Below the pieces are notes generated by a model. It was given only the letters and a program-made list of their open reading frames with translations, did no database searches and was not told the DNA's origin. Positions 1 to 10,498 of a stretch of 64,000 bases of DNA are shown here, in pieces. This DNA is from Ilyonectria destructans (lineage: Eukaryota > Ascomycota > Sordariomycetes > Hypocreales > Nectriaceae). The stretch is taken from NCBI GenBank assembly GCA_020740775.1, contig JAHEWK010000003.1, positions 992,001 through 1,056,000 of the forward strand. The letters are read 5' to 3'. Position numbers and translations under genes: made by a program. The stretch's first letter is position 1. Each line of letters starts with the position of its first letter.

Positions 1-23
1 TCTAACATGACCCGAGAAAACAT

Positions 24-1408
24 TCATTTCTTCTTCCAAAACTTCTTGCATATGTCTTGTGGCAGCGATGTCTTTCTGTGCGTCGCAGCAAAAACCTGTA
101 GCACCGGGTTCGGGGACTTTTCATAAACCGCCACGCATGCTCTCTGTTTCGACTTCTTGACGATATCTCGCAACTGAGATAAGAGTGCCGCTACTTTGCG
201 GAGGGGGATTTGGTTCTGATCCTCGGCCTCCCAGCGCCGAAGATCCTCCTCCACGCTGCTGATCTGGATGTTGTGGAAGACACCTTCCGAGTGGACACCC
301 CGGATCAGATTCTGGGTTCGGCCGAACCAAAGTTGAGGCATCATCAGCCCAGGTGATTTCAAGCATTTCATGGACTTGATCTCAGCTGCAGCGATGTGCG
401 GGATACCAGAGCCGCGAGAGATGACTCGAATTTGGCTGAGACCTTTGACTTTGGGATCGGTCGGAGGTTCTTGGATTTTGAGTGTGCCGAGTGCCTCAGA
501 AAGGTCATTCGCCTCCATTACCGTATTTCCCGGGCTACTCTGTCCTTCTCCAGGAGCCTCAGCGCCGGAATCTCCGTAGGAAGCATCAACTTCGAATCGA
601 ACAGCGCACCTCAAGCCTCCAAAGTCGTATCGAAGGACGCGACCGTGCTCAGCGTGATCTTCCATGCCCGGCCCTGGCCGAGTAATAGCCTTCTCGAAGT
701 TATGACCCCATCCTGTATTTTGTGACCCCTGAGAAATCATCTTCGTCATCGCTTCCCACATTTCAACAACCAATGTGTTGTGGACTATGAACATGTTAAT
801 TCTGAACATGTTAGAGTAATTCCCGCGGACGAAGTCGAGTAGCTTTCGTAGCGAGTTGCGGTCAATCAGAACATCGACGTCGTCGAATCTATAGTCCGGG
901 TTCATGACCTCCATTGCCCGGAATACGACTTCGAATGTGTATTTTGGAAGTTGAAAAGTGCCCCGATCGGTAAAATGCTCTTTGGAATCTCTTGGGATGC
1001 TGAAAGGAACTTGGGTCGAGATGAACCGTGGGGGGTCACCTGTGACGGTTAGGATCGATAGCGAGTGTCTACACAAGGACAACAGTTACCTGGAACATAG
1101 ACGGTAGGGCTGCTTTCTTTGACCCAGCTGTAGGCACATACGAGATCGTATCCGCCGCTGCTGGTAACGGCCACATCTGATGGGGTGAGCTGCGAGCTTG
1201 GTATGTTGGCTAATACTTTTCCGGTACCGCTGAGTAGCCAGCGGGATTTCTTTCTTTGGCGGGCAGTAGGCTTCTTCTTGGAGACGACATTCAGCTTCTT
1301 CTCCAAGACATTGGCGTGGGCAAATCGAATTCAACCTACCTTCGAAGAGCTCTCGCCGTGTGGTTGAGCAGAGCCTGAGGGCGCGGCAGATTCCGTCGGG
1401 TGATCCAT
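24..1408 (-). CDS. Fungal 'geranylgeranyl pyrophosphate synthetase-like' family protein (function unknown)
   Basis: Three exons are inferred: 1408-1340, 1300-1090 and 1039-24, giving about 431 residues. The second intron (1040-1089, GTAACT...ACAG) joins ...TVYVPG to DPPRFIS in frame. The first intron would be only 39 bases (1301-1339) and is less certain. The protein has a Lys/Arg-rich N-terminus, then the 'SYxW...PTxxVPGxPP' block and the 'DVLIDRNSLRKLLDF' and 'YDFGGLRCAVRFEVD' blocks. These mark a fungus-specific family that databases often label geranylgeranyl pyrophosphate synthetase. I see none of the DDxxD prenyl-diphosphate motifs of real GGPP synthases, so the label is probably a misnomer. 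The C-terminal part has 'IPLRKVAALLSQLRDIV', also typical of the family. No function is assigned. Family placement is fairly sure, exon 1 is not. Confidence 0.7.
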
Positions 1409-2677
1409 GGATCTTGATTCTCTTCCTCAAATGTCGTCGGTGTTTTGAAGGACTCCTTAGTGAACAGTGACCATTTGGGATGGTGCTAAGACGTGTTTCC
1501 CAGATGGAGGAGGGGAGAGTGAGGGGTCACAATACGCGGCTGGCTGTTGGGAGAGCCAGCCAACCAGCGAAGTGGCGGGCCTCCCTATCCAGCAGACAAG
1601 ATAGACTCATCTTCAGTTTGCTTGTGACGTAGTAAATCCCGCCAGTGTGACAAACATACGTGTACCTCATAGCGGGGCACTTTTTATTTCCCTGACAATT
1701 GGGAGAGCCGATTGCGACAATCATCAACGCTGGAAACATGAGGCTGATTTGAGACACTGGATAACGACACATAAATTCAATCGGCTATTTGAAGGGCCTA
1801 GGTAATTCCAAAATTACCATTTCCTAGAGTACCTTGATAGGGGCTAGAAGCGGCACTTGTGAGTCGATCCCCGGCAGATGCAGGGCAATGTCCTATAGGT
1901 TGCAAAAGCACTTTGCACCAAAAGAAGATGGATGCCTTGGTAGGGAAAAGACGCCACAGCGGAAGGAGCGGTGTTGGAGAGCCCATGTGCAGGCTTTGCG
2001 GCCGTCTGTTAGCGCCGCAGAGGAGCTGTTTCGCAAGGATTGCATGCAGGCGGGGAGAGGATGCCGAGAACGCCAGGGTCATGCTGGACGTTGGCGCTCT
2101 AGATCCTTGAGGGTGCAACGGCAAGGGACGTCGGTTCCCAGCCCATTTGAGAGAGTTTGGGAAATTACCGTCAGACGCCGTATGTGTTAGCGCCAAAGCG
2201 GGCGCTTACTAGTAAAGCTGACGAAGCCCAGCTAATATCTTGACGAATTCTACGTTGGAGTTTCCGTCCAGTCGGTCGTGGTAGGTTGATTTCTCCTTGT
2301 TGGTAGTTGGTGGGGTGAGCGGGACAGTAAACAGACGACATGCCCTGCTTGAGCTCTCGATTCCTTTAACTGAATGGAGAGCGAATGAAGAGACAGGCTT
2401 ATCTCGTCTGCCGCAACAATACCTATACTACGTAGCAGGTATAATAGACGAAAGCTAAAGATGTTGGTGGACAATAGTGTGAAACAGCCGGCCAAGCCTG
2501 GCGCCCACCATTGACCCCATTATTCCGAATAAGGAATCGCGCCGCATATCGTACGGTGTAGATGCTTGATCACTTGCGGTATAAAACCGTCAACTCCCGG
2601 CTGCCTGATGCTTGTAATAAATGTTTTCCTTGCACGATCCCGTTGCATGATCCAAACCGCAAATAAATTTTGCCACC
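1409..2677. other. Intergenic region between divergent genes
   Basis: About 1.27 kb separate the start of the upstream minus-strand gene from the acetyltransferase start, so this holds both promoters. Open frames here lie on both strands and resemble no family I know. No RNA gene or repeat was recognised. Confidence 0.6.
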
Positions 2678-3489
2678 ATGACAGCAACTTCTCGATTGAC
2701 ACTGTCTGAAGTGGCCTTGTCCCCTGTCCAAGATGATGACTTGGTAGCAATTGTAAGCCTTGACGCTATATTTGTAAATGCTAATTAATTCTGAATTTCT
2801 ATTCAACAGGCGAGAGGCTACTACGAGTGTTTCGGAGAATCATGGCATGGTTCCGTTGAACCTCTGTCGGGGCGGCCCTCACTGGATATCCGTGTTGCTC
2901 GATTCGCCAAGCGAATAAAACCTTGGTTAACGGAGCCTGGCACGAAGTGGACAAAGGCCACGTTAAAAAGCAATGGCGAGATTATCGGGCACGCGGGATG
3001 GTCAGAGCCAGGGCGCCAGCCCTTGTGGAATGTCTGGCGGCACGATACGTTCCAGGGATTGGGACATGCCGAACGCGAAGGCTGGACGCCCGAAGATGTC
3101 GAAGAGATGTGGTCTCACGTCGATACCAAGGCATGGGGCTCTGTCTTCACAATGTGGGACCTTGTCAGGGAGGAATTGATGGCGGCTGAACCACACTGGT
3201 GAGTATTCTACTATACCATCTTTATGATTGAGACATCTCATGTGAAAATACCAGGCATCTTGCTCCACTTTGGGTAATGCCCAAGTACCAAGGGCGTGGA
3301 GTGGCCAGTTTGCTCCTACGACAGGTGACGGATGTTGCAGATGCACAAAGTCCACCCACGCCTGTTTATTTAGAGGCCATGCCAGCAGCCCGCCCCGTCT
3401 ATGAGCATCATGGGTTCGAGGGCACAGATCACGAGAAGACTAATTCTGTGATGATCAGACGAGGACCCAAGACGATAGTAAAGCAGTGA
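2678..3489 (+). CDS. GNAT-family N-acetyltransferase
   Basis: Three exons: 2678-2752, 2810-3198 and 3255-3489, coding 232 residues. Introns of 57 and 56 bases have GTAAGC...CAACAG and GTGAGT...ACCAG borders, and the first has a CTAATT branch site. The ATG sits in a good context (GCCACCATGA). The acetyl-CoA pyrophosphate-binding loop Q-G-R-G-V-A is at residues 167-172, followed by the amphipathic helix SLLLRQ. The terminal 'YEHHGFE' element (204-210) is the usual C-terminal GNAT strand. Middle motifs ('GEIIGHAGWSEPG') fit fungal GNATs acting on small molecules. An enzyme of this kind transfers acetyl from acetyl-CoA to an amine, but the substrate cannot be told. It has no obvious functional link to its neighbours. 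Confidence 0.85.
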
Positions 3490-4067
3490 GGCTACCAAAT
3501 TGAGGGTTCAAGGTGCGTCTGTTGTAAGTTTATAAACTCGGATAGGATAACTCAGCACTAAGCACTCAGTACTTAGTACTAGAGTAAGGTACTGGAGCAC
3601 CTGGAAATAGTTATTTCTTACTTTAGGAATTTCTTCAACCTCAGTGGGGGTGGAGACTTAGACACAATAGGCCTTTGTACCCTCGCTCAGAAATTCACCA
3701 GTCATCTGGGTAGTCGTTGCAGTACACAATAGCCACTTTCGGTTCTGCTATTTAGCATGGGCTTCTCAGGAATAAAAAGTATGTTGATGATCTGGACTCA
3801 GTTTGCTCTACTTAATAGAAATAGAGTCCCGTATCAAAGCCCCCGCAGTGCTTGATCTGCCAATAGGAGTTCAACGAAGACGAGGTTGATCACGCTGGCC
3901 AGTGAAAGGCATTTTATGGTCCTGGGCTACCATATGTATCGATCAAACTACATAATTCATCATATCAACCGCATGAGAAGAGTCGTAGTGACTCGAAGGA
4001 TGATCAGTAACCGAACTCTTAACTGTTTCTCGATTGCATTAACACCTTGCTAAATATCTCGGTTCAT
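3490..4067. other. Convergent intergenic region
   Basis: 578 bases between the 3' ends of two convergent genes. It contains overlapping short copies of ACTCAGTACT/ACTTAGTACT near 3552-3590. Otherwise nothing was recognised. Confidence 0.5.
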
Positions 4068-5235
4068 TTATTCCGATGAGTTTGGCGTGACCTCAGGCTT
4101 CCTGCCCCATACGACACGCTGGTGGTAGTAGGCGTGTATCTTCTTGTTCTTCAGCTCGCGCCGCAGCTGGACACAATACAGTACCACCTGTTCATGGCTC
4201 CACCCGTCGAGGAGATTGGCCATAAAGGATATGTGACCTTCCACATCCGTCTCTATACTCAGCTGTGTGAATCTCCCTATTTCCTTCATTTTCTCGTCCT
4301 TGGGCCAGTCTCCTACCGGCACTTTGAACGTCTTGGACTGGATATCAATAAACCCGGCTTCCTCTAGCCCCTTCTCCTGCAGATTTCCGGGCAACGGCGT
4401 GAAGATACGTCCCAGCTTCTTACCGCCCTCGTGGAAGAATTTTCCCCACTCTGCTAGAGCGGTGCCGTCCTTGAGTGTGTCGTCGTCGCTATACCCCATT
4501 GGGTCGCCCTCGTGGCTCTCAATCCAACCTCCCGGCTTGCACACTTGATATGCCTTCTCGAATAGGCTGTTCCAATCGGGTACACTCCCGTATAGGAACC
4601 GCATATGCACATAGTCGACTGAGTCATCTGCAAATGTCCAGTCCAACGAAAAGTCTTCAATCTCAAATTTGACGTTCGGCGGTACCCAGGATGGCTGAAT
4701 CGGCGAGACATCGGTGCCCACTACCTCGGCCTCGGGGAATTCGTCGCCGAAGTCTATGGCCCAAATTCCGGTGCCAGTTCCAACATCGAGGACTTTAGTG
4801 AGCGTCTCCTTGTTCAGCGGTGCAAGATATAATTTGCCGTCGAGGACAAGCGTAGAGGTGTGGTGGATGACGTCGAGCGACTCATTGGCCTGGGCGTCGT
4901 TGGAGGCCCAGTATTGAGCGTCGCCGCGCTCGGCATGATACGTGCGGCCGTTGATGACCCGATACTCAAGAATGCTGGAGCTTACAGAGGCGGTCGAGCT
5001 TGCGGCGCTGTCGCCGAGAGATGAGTCGATATCGCCGGCGTCTTCGGCACCGTCATTGTTCTAGATCATTCGTCTTAGTTCTCGATGTAGTCTGACCGCG
5101 CGTGGAGGAACGGCCACTCACCTCCCAATGCGTCGGAGCGAGCATTGCCTGTGGGCTAGTTAGATCCTGATGTTGGTTTTCGTTGTTTGCCCTCGCCTGG
5201 GTATCGGCGTTGGGAGCACGAGCGCTGTCGCCCAT
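4068..5235 (-). CDS. LaeA/UMTA-like S-adenosylmethionine-dependent methyltransferase
   Basis: Two exons, 5235-5122 and 5060-4068 (intron 5061-5121, GTGAGT...TCTAG), give 368 residues. The Ser/Ala/Asp-rich N-terminus is followed by the family pattern 'ILEYRVINGRTYHA'. SAM-binding motif I, V-L-D-V-G-T-G-T-G, is near residues 128-136. Next come 'VVGTDVSPIQPSWVPPN', 'SVDYVHMRFL' and 'CKPGGWIE', the block order of the LaeA-like class I methyltransferases so abundant in Pezizomycotina. Some members regulate secondary metabolism and development and others methylate small molecules. This one is probably an ordinary paralogue, not LaeA itself. The upstream exon carries no conserved domain; the ATG at 5235 was chosen as the first one that yields a spliced full-length protein. 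Confidence 0.85.
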
Positions 5236-6007
5236 GACGAATGCTGCTTCAAGTGTGTTTCGATATGAGGAAGAATCTAAAATTCTGGATCGAGGGAAGC
5301 ACACGGGATTTAACAAAGAGAAATGATTTCCTCGATATTCAAGAGTCACGACCAATGCGTCGTATGATCTTTTGTTAATTTCTGGGTCAAAGGACGCATG
5401 AATCAAACCAACAAGCGCCCGGGGAGCGTAGGATCTAGTGCCGTACCATGCAAACAGACCCACCAGCAACGGCTGTTGGTGGATTTATTTCCCAAGCGAG
5501 GTCCACATCGATGAACTCCTGGTCGGATATCGATCGATGAAGGGTAAATCCTCCGCTGTTCCGGCGGGGTAGCGAACAAGGAAGAAGGGATACAAGGACA
5601 AAAGTGGAAGGTCGATGCAGGATTGAAGCATACTCAATAGATAGATATCCTGCTCTGGACAAGGTCCCATCCCACTTTAGACCAATAAGAGGCAGAAGCA
5701 GTTTGCTTTGCGATGGTTGAATGCATTCCGTGATTAGTACAGAACCGACCGAAGTGTGGCCTTGTTTCATTCGGGGTACACGGGACGACACAGTTGAAGC
5801 AATCGAGGGACAACCAAGAATTTAACTTGACCTAAGGGATACAAGTTGGAAATAACAATCAAGGATACAAGAAGTTTCTCGCACACGGGCCTTCAGAATG
5901 TCTCGTGTCTGCACCTCCTCCAAACAAAGTGAAAACACCCTCGAACAAACAAGACTCACCGTCCCATAAGGAAGTCCATCCGTGAACAATACTCCTATAA
6001 GCAATCA
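5236..6007. other. Intergenic region upstream of the methyltransferase
   Basis: 772 bases between two co-directional minus-strand genes. It should hold the promoter of the methyltransferase and the 3' end of the dehydrogenase. Open frames exist but match nothing known to me. Confidence 0.5.
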
Positions 6008-7006
6008 TTAGATCACTCTACTCATCCACGAAGGAAGAGCCACTAATCCTTCCATCTCGTCGTGAGTCTCATTCCACAGCAACTTCTGGACCCGTTGACC
6101 CTCCTCAGACTTGACAAAATCACATGGTTCATCGACCGACATGTCTTCCAAGAACCTCCCATGTGACTCCGAACCAACCACTACGCCAGCGTTCAAGGCT
6201 ATCCACGCCGCTTTTTGGGGAGACCTGGCAATGATCGCTTTCACCAAGTTGACTGGGATGCGGAGGTAGACTGGCAGCACGTCAGACATGCTTGTATCGA
6301 CGATGCCAGGACAAAAGTTGTTGATGATGACCTTGTTCGTAGTGTAGTGCTTTGCTAGCTCTATCTGGAAAAGCACGCACAAAAGTTTGCTGTCCCCGTA
6401 CCTCGCGAACGCGGGGATACCCTCAGCTTCGTCAAAGTGCTTCAGAAGACCTTCTTCCTTCTTCAGAGGCAGCTTTGCAGCCAGGCTTGTTTGCTTGTGT
6501 GCTCGGCTGCCTGTCCAAGTTACTCGAGTAGGATGGCCAGTCCTGCTAGCTGTATCCTCTAGTGTCGGAAGTAGAGCGAGAGTAAGAAGAACGTTGGACA
6601 GGTAGTTGACCTGAATGTTCTTCTCGTGGCCGTTGCTAGCGAACTCCCGGCCCAGCGTTCCAATTCCAGCATTGAGCATGAGCAAATGAAGATCCGTGAA
6701 TTCGGCTTTGAAAGAGGACGCAAAGTCTTGCGCGCTTGGGTAGTTCTCAGTGTCGAGTTTCATGACCTTGATGGTGGCATTGGGGTTGATTGATCCAACG
6801 CCTGGGTCAGATATGAGAGATTGTCGAACGGTCTCTCCTTTCGACACATTCCTCACTGCCAGTATCAGATTCGATACTCCGAACTTGAGGAGCTGAAGAG
6901 ATATCTCAAGCCCGATGCCTGCCGTCGCGCCGGTAACGACTGCGGTTTTGCCCGACAGGTCAATGCCGGAGGGCAAAGGAGGGACCGGAGGTTGGATAAA
7001 AGGCAT
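6008..7006 (-). CDS. Short-chain dehydrogenase/reductase
   Basis: Single exon, 332 residues. The start is taken at 7006 (MPFIQPPVPP); upstream frame extension lacks an ATG. The Rossmann NAD(P) motif T-G-A-T-A-G-I-G is at residues 25-32, N-A-G at 112-114, the catalytic Ser in 'TGSRAH' at 167, and the Y-x-x-x-K pair (Y203, K207) in 'YGDSK'. 'FCPGIVDTSM' is the expected PG-loop. This is a classical SDR of the retinol-dehydrogenase/WW-oxidoreductase-like fungal group, which reduces or oxidises carbonyl/alcohol groups with NAD(P). The substrate is unknown. It is co-directional with the LaeA-like methyltransferase, and the pair could belong to a small accessory metabolic locus, but there is no backbone enzyme nearby. 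Confidence 0.9.
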   Translation of the reverse strand: MPFIQPPVPPLPSGIDLSGKTAVVTGATAGIGLEISLQLLKFGVSNLILAVRNVSKGETVRQSLISDPGVGSINPNATIKVMKLDTENYPSAQDFASSFKAEFTDLHLLMLNAGIGTLGREFASNGHEKNIQVNYLSNVLLTLALLPTLEDTASRTGHPTRVTWTGSRAHKQTSLAAKLPLKKEEGLLKHFDEAEGIPAFARYGDSKLLCVLFQIELAKHYTTNKVIINNFCPGIVDTSMSDVLPVYLRIPVNLVKAIIARSPQKAAWIALNAGVVVGSESHGRFLEDMSVDEPCDFVKSEEGQRVQKLLWNETHDEMEGLVALPSWMSRVI

Positions 7007-7866
7007 TGTTCTGGTATAATTAGGGATGCTTGGCTGTTTCTCACTGGTGCACTTTGGTTGATATGGTCGCAATCACCATTGAGCTTCGTCTCGGTTGTCT
7101 CTAATGTGAGCTGGGAGAAAGCATCAGCTCCAGATTATTCGCCTTCCTCGTGGTATTAAATACTTGCTTTACTGTGCATGACACGGAATCAAAATTCCCA
7201 ATCCCGATTCAATGAGAAGACCCAATTTTTTCAAGGCGTTTGGACTCTGATAGTGACTACTCTCCACGATTAGGCGAGGCGTGATGCCAAACTCCACTTG
7301 CGGACTGACTAACACCAGAACTCCGCAAGCTTTCCGCAAGCCCCCGCGGCTCGCAAAAGCCATGATGCAACGTGTAGCTGGGTGGCGGAGACAAAGCGCG
7401 GGCATTACTAAGGAATTTCTGCTATTAGAGAGCAGGAAAAGTCCCCGGGGTCCCACCGAATGCCGCGTTTGTCGATCTCCGCGCTGTCGTGATACAGCGG
7501 GATTGGAGATCACGGCTCAACGTCATTTTTCAACAGAGCGTAGCAGCACATATTCCATGAATGGCATTTGAAACAAGTGCGTACATAGACCAGTCAATTC
7601 CAAGGGTATCTGAAAATCGCATCTCAGCCTGCATCCTGCGTTGCACACCTCCTCCATTATCCGTGCTACAAGCATGCATCCTCCCAGCCTTCCAGCCACC
7701 CAAGATATCCTTTTACCCATGCGGATTCCACCAAGCTGTACCAAACGTATCGACGCACATATGTTCATCCCAGCCTTTGAGGCCATCTCAGCGAATGGAA
7801 GGCATTCGCAGCCAGAGTGGATATCTGAACACTCCTGGTACGGTAGTTGACATGTCCTCTTGGTGT
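7007..7866. other. Intergenic region
   Basis: 860 bases between the dehydrogenase start and the stop of the repeat protein. No family similarity or RNA gene was seen. Confidence 0.5.
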
Positions 7867-8751
7867 TCATCTTGGCTGATTTGCGCTGCCTGGCGGCTGG
7901 TTGGTGCCCAGTCCCTGGTTGACATTCGGCAACTGGTTACGGCCCTGCCGAGCAACTATGGACTTTATGTTACGTGAGTTTTCTCGATCGAAGACAATCA
8001 TCATCGCGTAAAGCTCCCATGACAGCCGTTCAATCTCTCGTCCCTGCGGCACCTCCGCGCAGTTGAGGTCGTGGCCAATCGTCCACAGCCGGTCGGCGAT
8101 GACATGGAACCTGTCCGGCACGAAGTTGTCGGGCAAACGAAGGTTGCGGGTGACAACACACTGGTTGATGGTCTCTTGGAGACACCAGTCGCTGCGCTCG
8201 TGGTCGCCCATCCGGCGGAAGATCTCGTACAGTTTGTCGTTGTACTCTGAAGGCAGGACCCGGATCGTCTCGTGTGTGATGTTCGAGAATATCTTGGGCA
8301 GCAGTTCGGCCATCGGAGGCGACGGGAGCAGCAGCTTGTCCAGCCATTCTTTGTGCTCGTGCACGAAGGTGGCCGCGTTGATGGTTTCCTCGACGGCGAG
8401 GATCGGCCTCGGTGTCTGGAGGACTGTCTGGTTGGTGGGCGCACGGTAGATGGCTCCTTGCACGGCTGCTTGATTCATGGGTGCTTGGTTCATTGCTTGG
8501 CTCATGGCTGCTTGGTTCCGGTTCACGGCTGCTTGGTGGAAAGCCGCTTGGTTCATGGCCACTTGGTCCATGGCTGCTTGATTCATGGTTGCTTGGTTCA
8601 TGGCTGCTTGGTTCATGGCCACTTGGTCAATGGCTGCTTGGTTCATGGCCACTTGGTCAATGGCTGCTTGGTTCATGGTTGCTTGGTCGAAAGCGGCCGG
8701 GTTGGCGGGCTGCCATCCGGGCTGAAGGGGTGGTGGTGGTTGACCAGACAT
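7867..8751 (-). CDS. Hypothetical protein with MNQAA/IDQVA pentapeptide repeats
   Basis: Single exon of 294 residues starting MSGQPPPPLQPGW. After a Pro-rich start, residues about 20-95 are a run of pentapeptides of the form [M/I/A]-[N/D]-Q-[A/V]-[A/T/M], encoded by a 15-bp tandem DNA repeat. Residues about 110-270 are non-repetitive and look like a folded helical domain ('FVHEHKEWLDKLLLPSPP', 'LYEIFRRMGDHERSDWCLQE', 'FHVIADRLWTIGHDL'). The tail is Asn/Gln/Pro-rich. No domain family was recognised. There is no signal peptide or membrane segment. Codon use in the folded part and the intact 885-bp frame support a real gene, but this remains a hypothetical protein. Repeat number probably varies between strains. 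Confidence 0.65.
   Translation of the reverse strand: MSGQPPPPLQPGWQPANPAAFDQATMNQAAIDQVAMNQAAIDQVAMNQAAMNQATMNQAAMDQVAMNQAAFHQAAVNRNQAAMSQAMNQAPMNQAAVQGAIYRAPTNQTVLQTPRPILAVEETINAATFVHEHKEWLDKLLLPSPPMAELLPKIFSNITHETIRVLPSEYNDKLYEIFRRMGDHERSDWCLQETINQCVVTRNLRLPDNFVPDRFHVIADRLWTIGHDLNCAEVPQGREIERLSWELYAMMIVFDRENSRNIKSIVARQGRNQLPNVNQGLGTNQPPGSANQPR
8452..8692. repeat. 15-bp coding minisatellite
   Basis: The plus strand shows TGGCTGCTTGGTTCA-like units in tandem, each coding one pentapeptide on the minus strand. Higher-order 30-bp copies at 8611-8640 and 8641-8670 are identical, so at least part of the array expanded recently. Confidence 0.85.
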
Positions 8752-9310
8752 GTTGAGTGAGCCTTCGGTCAGGTTTCTCTCGTTGTGATGAAGCTAGAGT
8801 TGGTTGTGCGGCGGTGATGCCTCACGAAGGAAGGGCTTCGATGGTTTTGGACGACACCTCAGTGCACGATGTAAGGGGTCAGAAATAGCGAGGAAAGGAT
8901 GGTGGAAGATGGAGATGGAAGCCGCCTGGGCGCGTTGTGGTGAAGCATGGATGCGCAAACACGCATCAAAGGTGGCGCGTGGTGAAGCGCCTCAAACAAA
9001 CCAACAAAACAAACAAACAAACAAACACCGCAAGCCAGACTGTGATTCACGTACAACGAGGTGCAAGTGCGTCGTCTTTCATCACAAAATCTTTCTTCAA
9101 CATAGGGTATAAAGTACCAGAACGTACACTGTCCAAAATTCCTGCAATGCCTACTACTCCATTTTATCATGGCCCATTAAAACCCAGCAAATAAACACCG
9201 GCCCAGCTTGTGAAAGAGTCCACGCTCTCCCTCGTCCCAAACATACCGCCGTGTTGCCAAAGAGCGTTGCTTTATCCTGCGCCCGCCTCAATAGCCACAA
9301 CGCAGTTGCC
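8752..9310. other. Intergenic region with (CAAA)n microsatellite
   Basis: 559 bases between two co-directional genes. It contains a CAAA-type simple repeat at about 8991-9028. No gene was seen. Confidence 0.5.
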
Positions 9311-10498
9311 TTAGTACTTTTGGCCCGCCCGGTACTCCTCGGCCGTCTCGTTGTGGGCGGCTAGTTCCGCCGTAAAGGTCTGTTGGCCGACTCCCGGGTT
9401 GGTGTAACCCGGCGGCGGCGGGGTGCTGGCGATGGAGTACATGCTGGCCCTCTGGTTGTCCGACAGCCCAGGGCTGGGTTGAGGGTGTGACCATCGAGGA
9501 TCCGATCCTTGCGACGTAGACGAGTGGCGATAGATGTTGGGCTGGCCTGGGCTGGGCTGTGCCTGATACAGGCTTGGGGATCGCGACGAGGCCGGGTGGT
9601 AGTAGTCGCCCGGGAGCTCCATGGCGAAGCTCTGAGTCCCTCCTGTCTTCGGCGGCACCGGCGGGCCGCCGTACTGGGCCTGGGGAGGCGGCGTCGGCTG
9701 GACCTGGTACGCATTCTGAGGGTTCTGGGGGTACTGAGACGAGCTGCCGGGCCGCGAGTACTGGGGGAACTGTGGCGACTGCTGCGGCTGCTGGTACACC
9801 AGGCCCGGGCTTCCCGGAACGACGCCGCCGGGGGAGAAGGCATCGGGCTGCATCGTCTGGCGGTGCAGAAGGCCCTGGGTCATGGTGTTCGACCGGTCGG
9901 CCGGGTTGAGGGTCTTGAGTCTTCCGTCCTGGAACATGGCCTTGAGGATGCCAGCGTCCAGCAGCTCGGCCTTCTTGATTATGCGCCCGATCATCTCTTT
10001 GCTGGCCTTCTTCACCTCGGCCTTGACAAAGCCCATCATGGTGATGTTGCACTTGATCTCAATGTCCTCGCGCAGGTACAGGCCGTCCTTGGGCGCGCCC
10101 AGCTCCTCCAGGCCAATCTCGGAGGCCTCGGGGGCTTCGATGCCGGGCTGGTTGCCCTGGACGCGGTAGCGGTTGCGCATGTCGACGCTCATGGGCGCGT
10201 AGATGTGCGTCTGCAGGCCCCAGGGCATGTCGTGGAAGCAGCCGTTGAAGGAGATCTTGCCGGAGCCTATCTTGCCCATGCCGGGGACGTACTGGATGCG
10301 CTCGGTGATCTCGTACCACGTCGAGTAGTACTCGTCGGCGGCAGCAGTGCGCGGAGCCGAGATGGGCTTGTGGCTGAGGACGAGCGGGTTGACGGTGATG
10401 ACTTCGCTGTGGGAGTGGAGCATGTCGATGGCCAGCTGGCGAGGGATGAAGCCCGGGATGGGCGTGATGATGGTCATGGTCTCCTTTTTGCGGAGCAT
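9311..10498 (-). CDS. DUF7053 domain protein with Pro/Gln/Ser-rich tail
   Basis: Single exon, 395 residues, start MLRKKETMTIITPIPGF at 10498. Residues about 1-185 match the well conserved fungal DUF7053 block: 'PGFIPRQLAIDMLHSH', 'EYYSTWYEITERIQYVPG', 'GSGKISFNGCFHDMPWG', 'LYLREDIEIKCNITM' and 'KKASKEMIGRIIKKAELLDAG'. This looks like a START/polyketide-cyclase-like fold, which is inference. The rest is low complexity, rich in Pro, Gln, Ser and Tyr, and probably disordered. The function of the family is not established. Very high GC at third positions produces long antisense frames over this gene that should not be annotated. Confidence 0.85.
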   Translation of the reverse strand: MLRKKETMTIITPIPGFIPRQLAIDMLHSHSEVITVNPLVLSHKPISAPRTAAADEYYSTWYEITERIQYVPGMGKIGSGKISFNGCFHDMPWGLQTHIYAPMSVDMRNRYRVQGNQPGIEAPEASEIGLEELGAPKDGLYLREDIEIKCNITMMGFVKAEVKKASKEMIGRIIKKAELLDAGILKAMFQDGRLKTLNPADRSNTMTQGLLHRQTMQPDAFSPGGVVPGSPGLVYQQPQQSPQFPQYSRPGSSSQYPQNPQNAYQVQPTPPPQAQYGGPPVPPKTGGTQSFAMELPGDYYHPASSRSPSLYQAQPSPGQPNIYRHSSTSQGSDPRWSHPQPSPGLSDNQRASMYSIASTPPPPGYTNPGVGQQTFTAELAAHNETAEEYRAGQKY

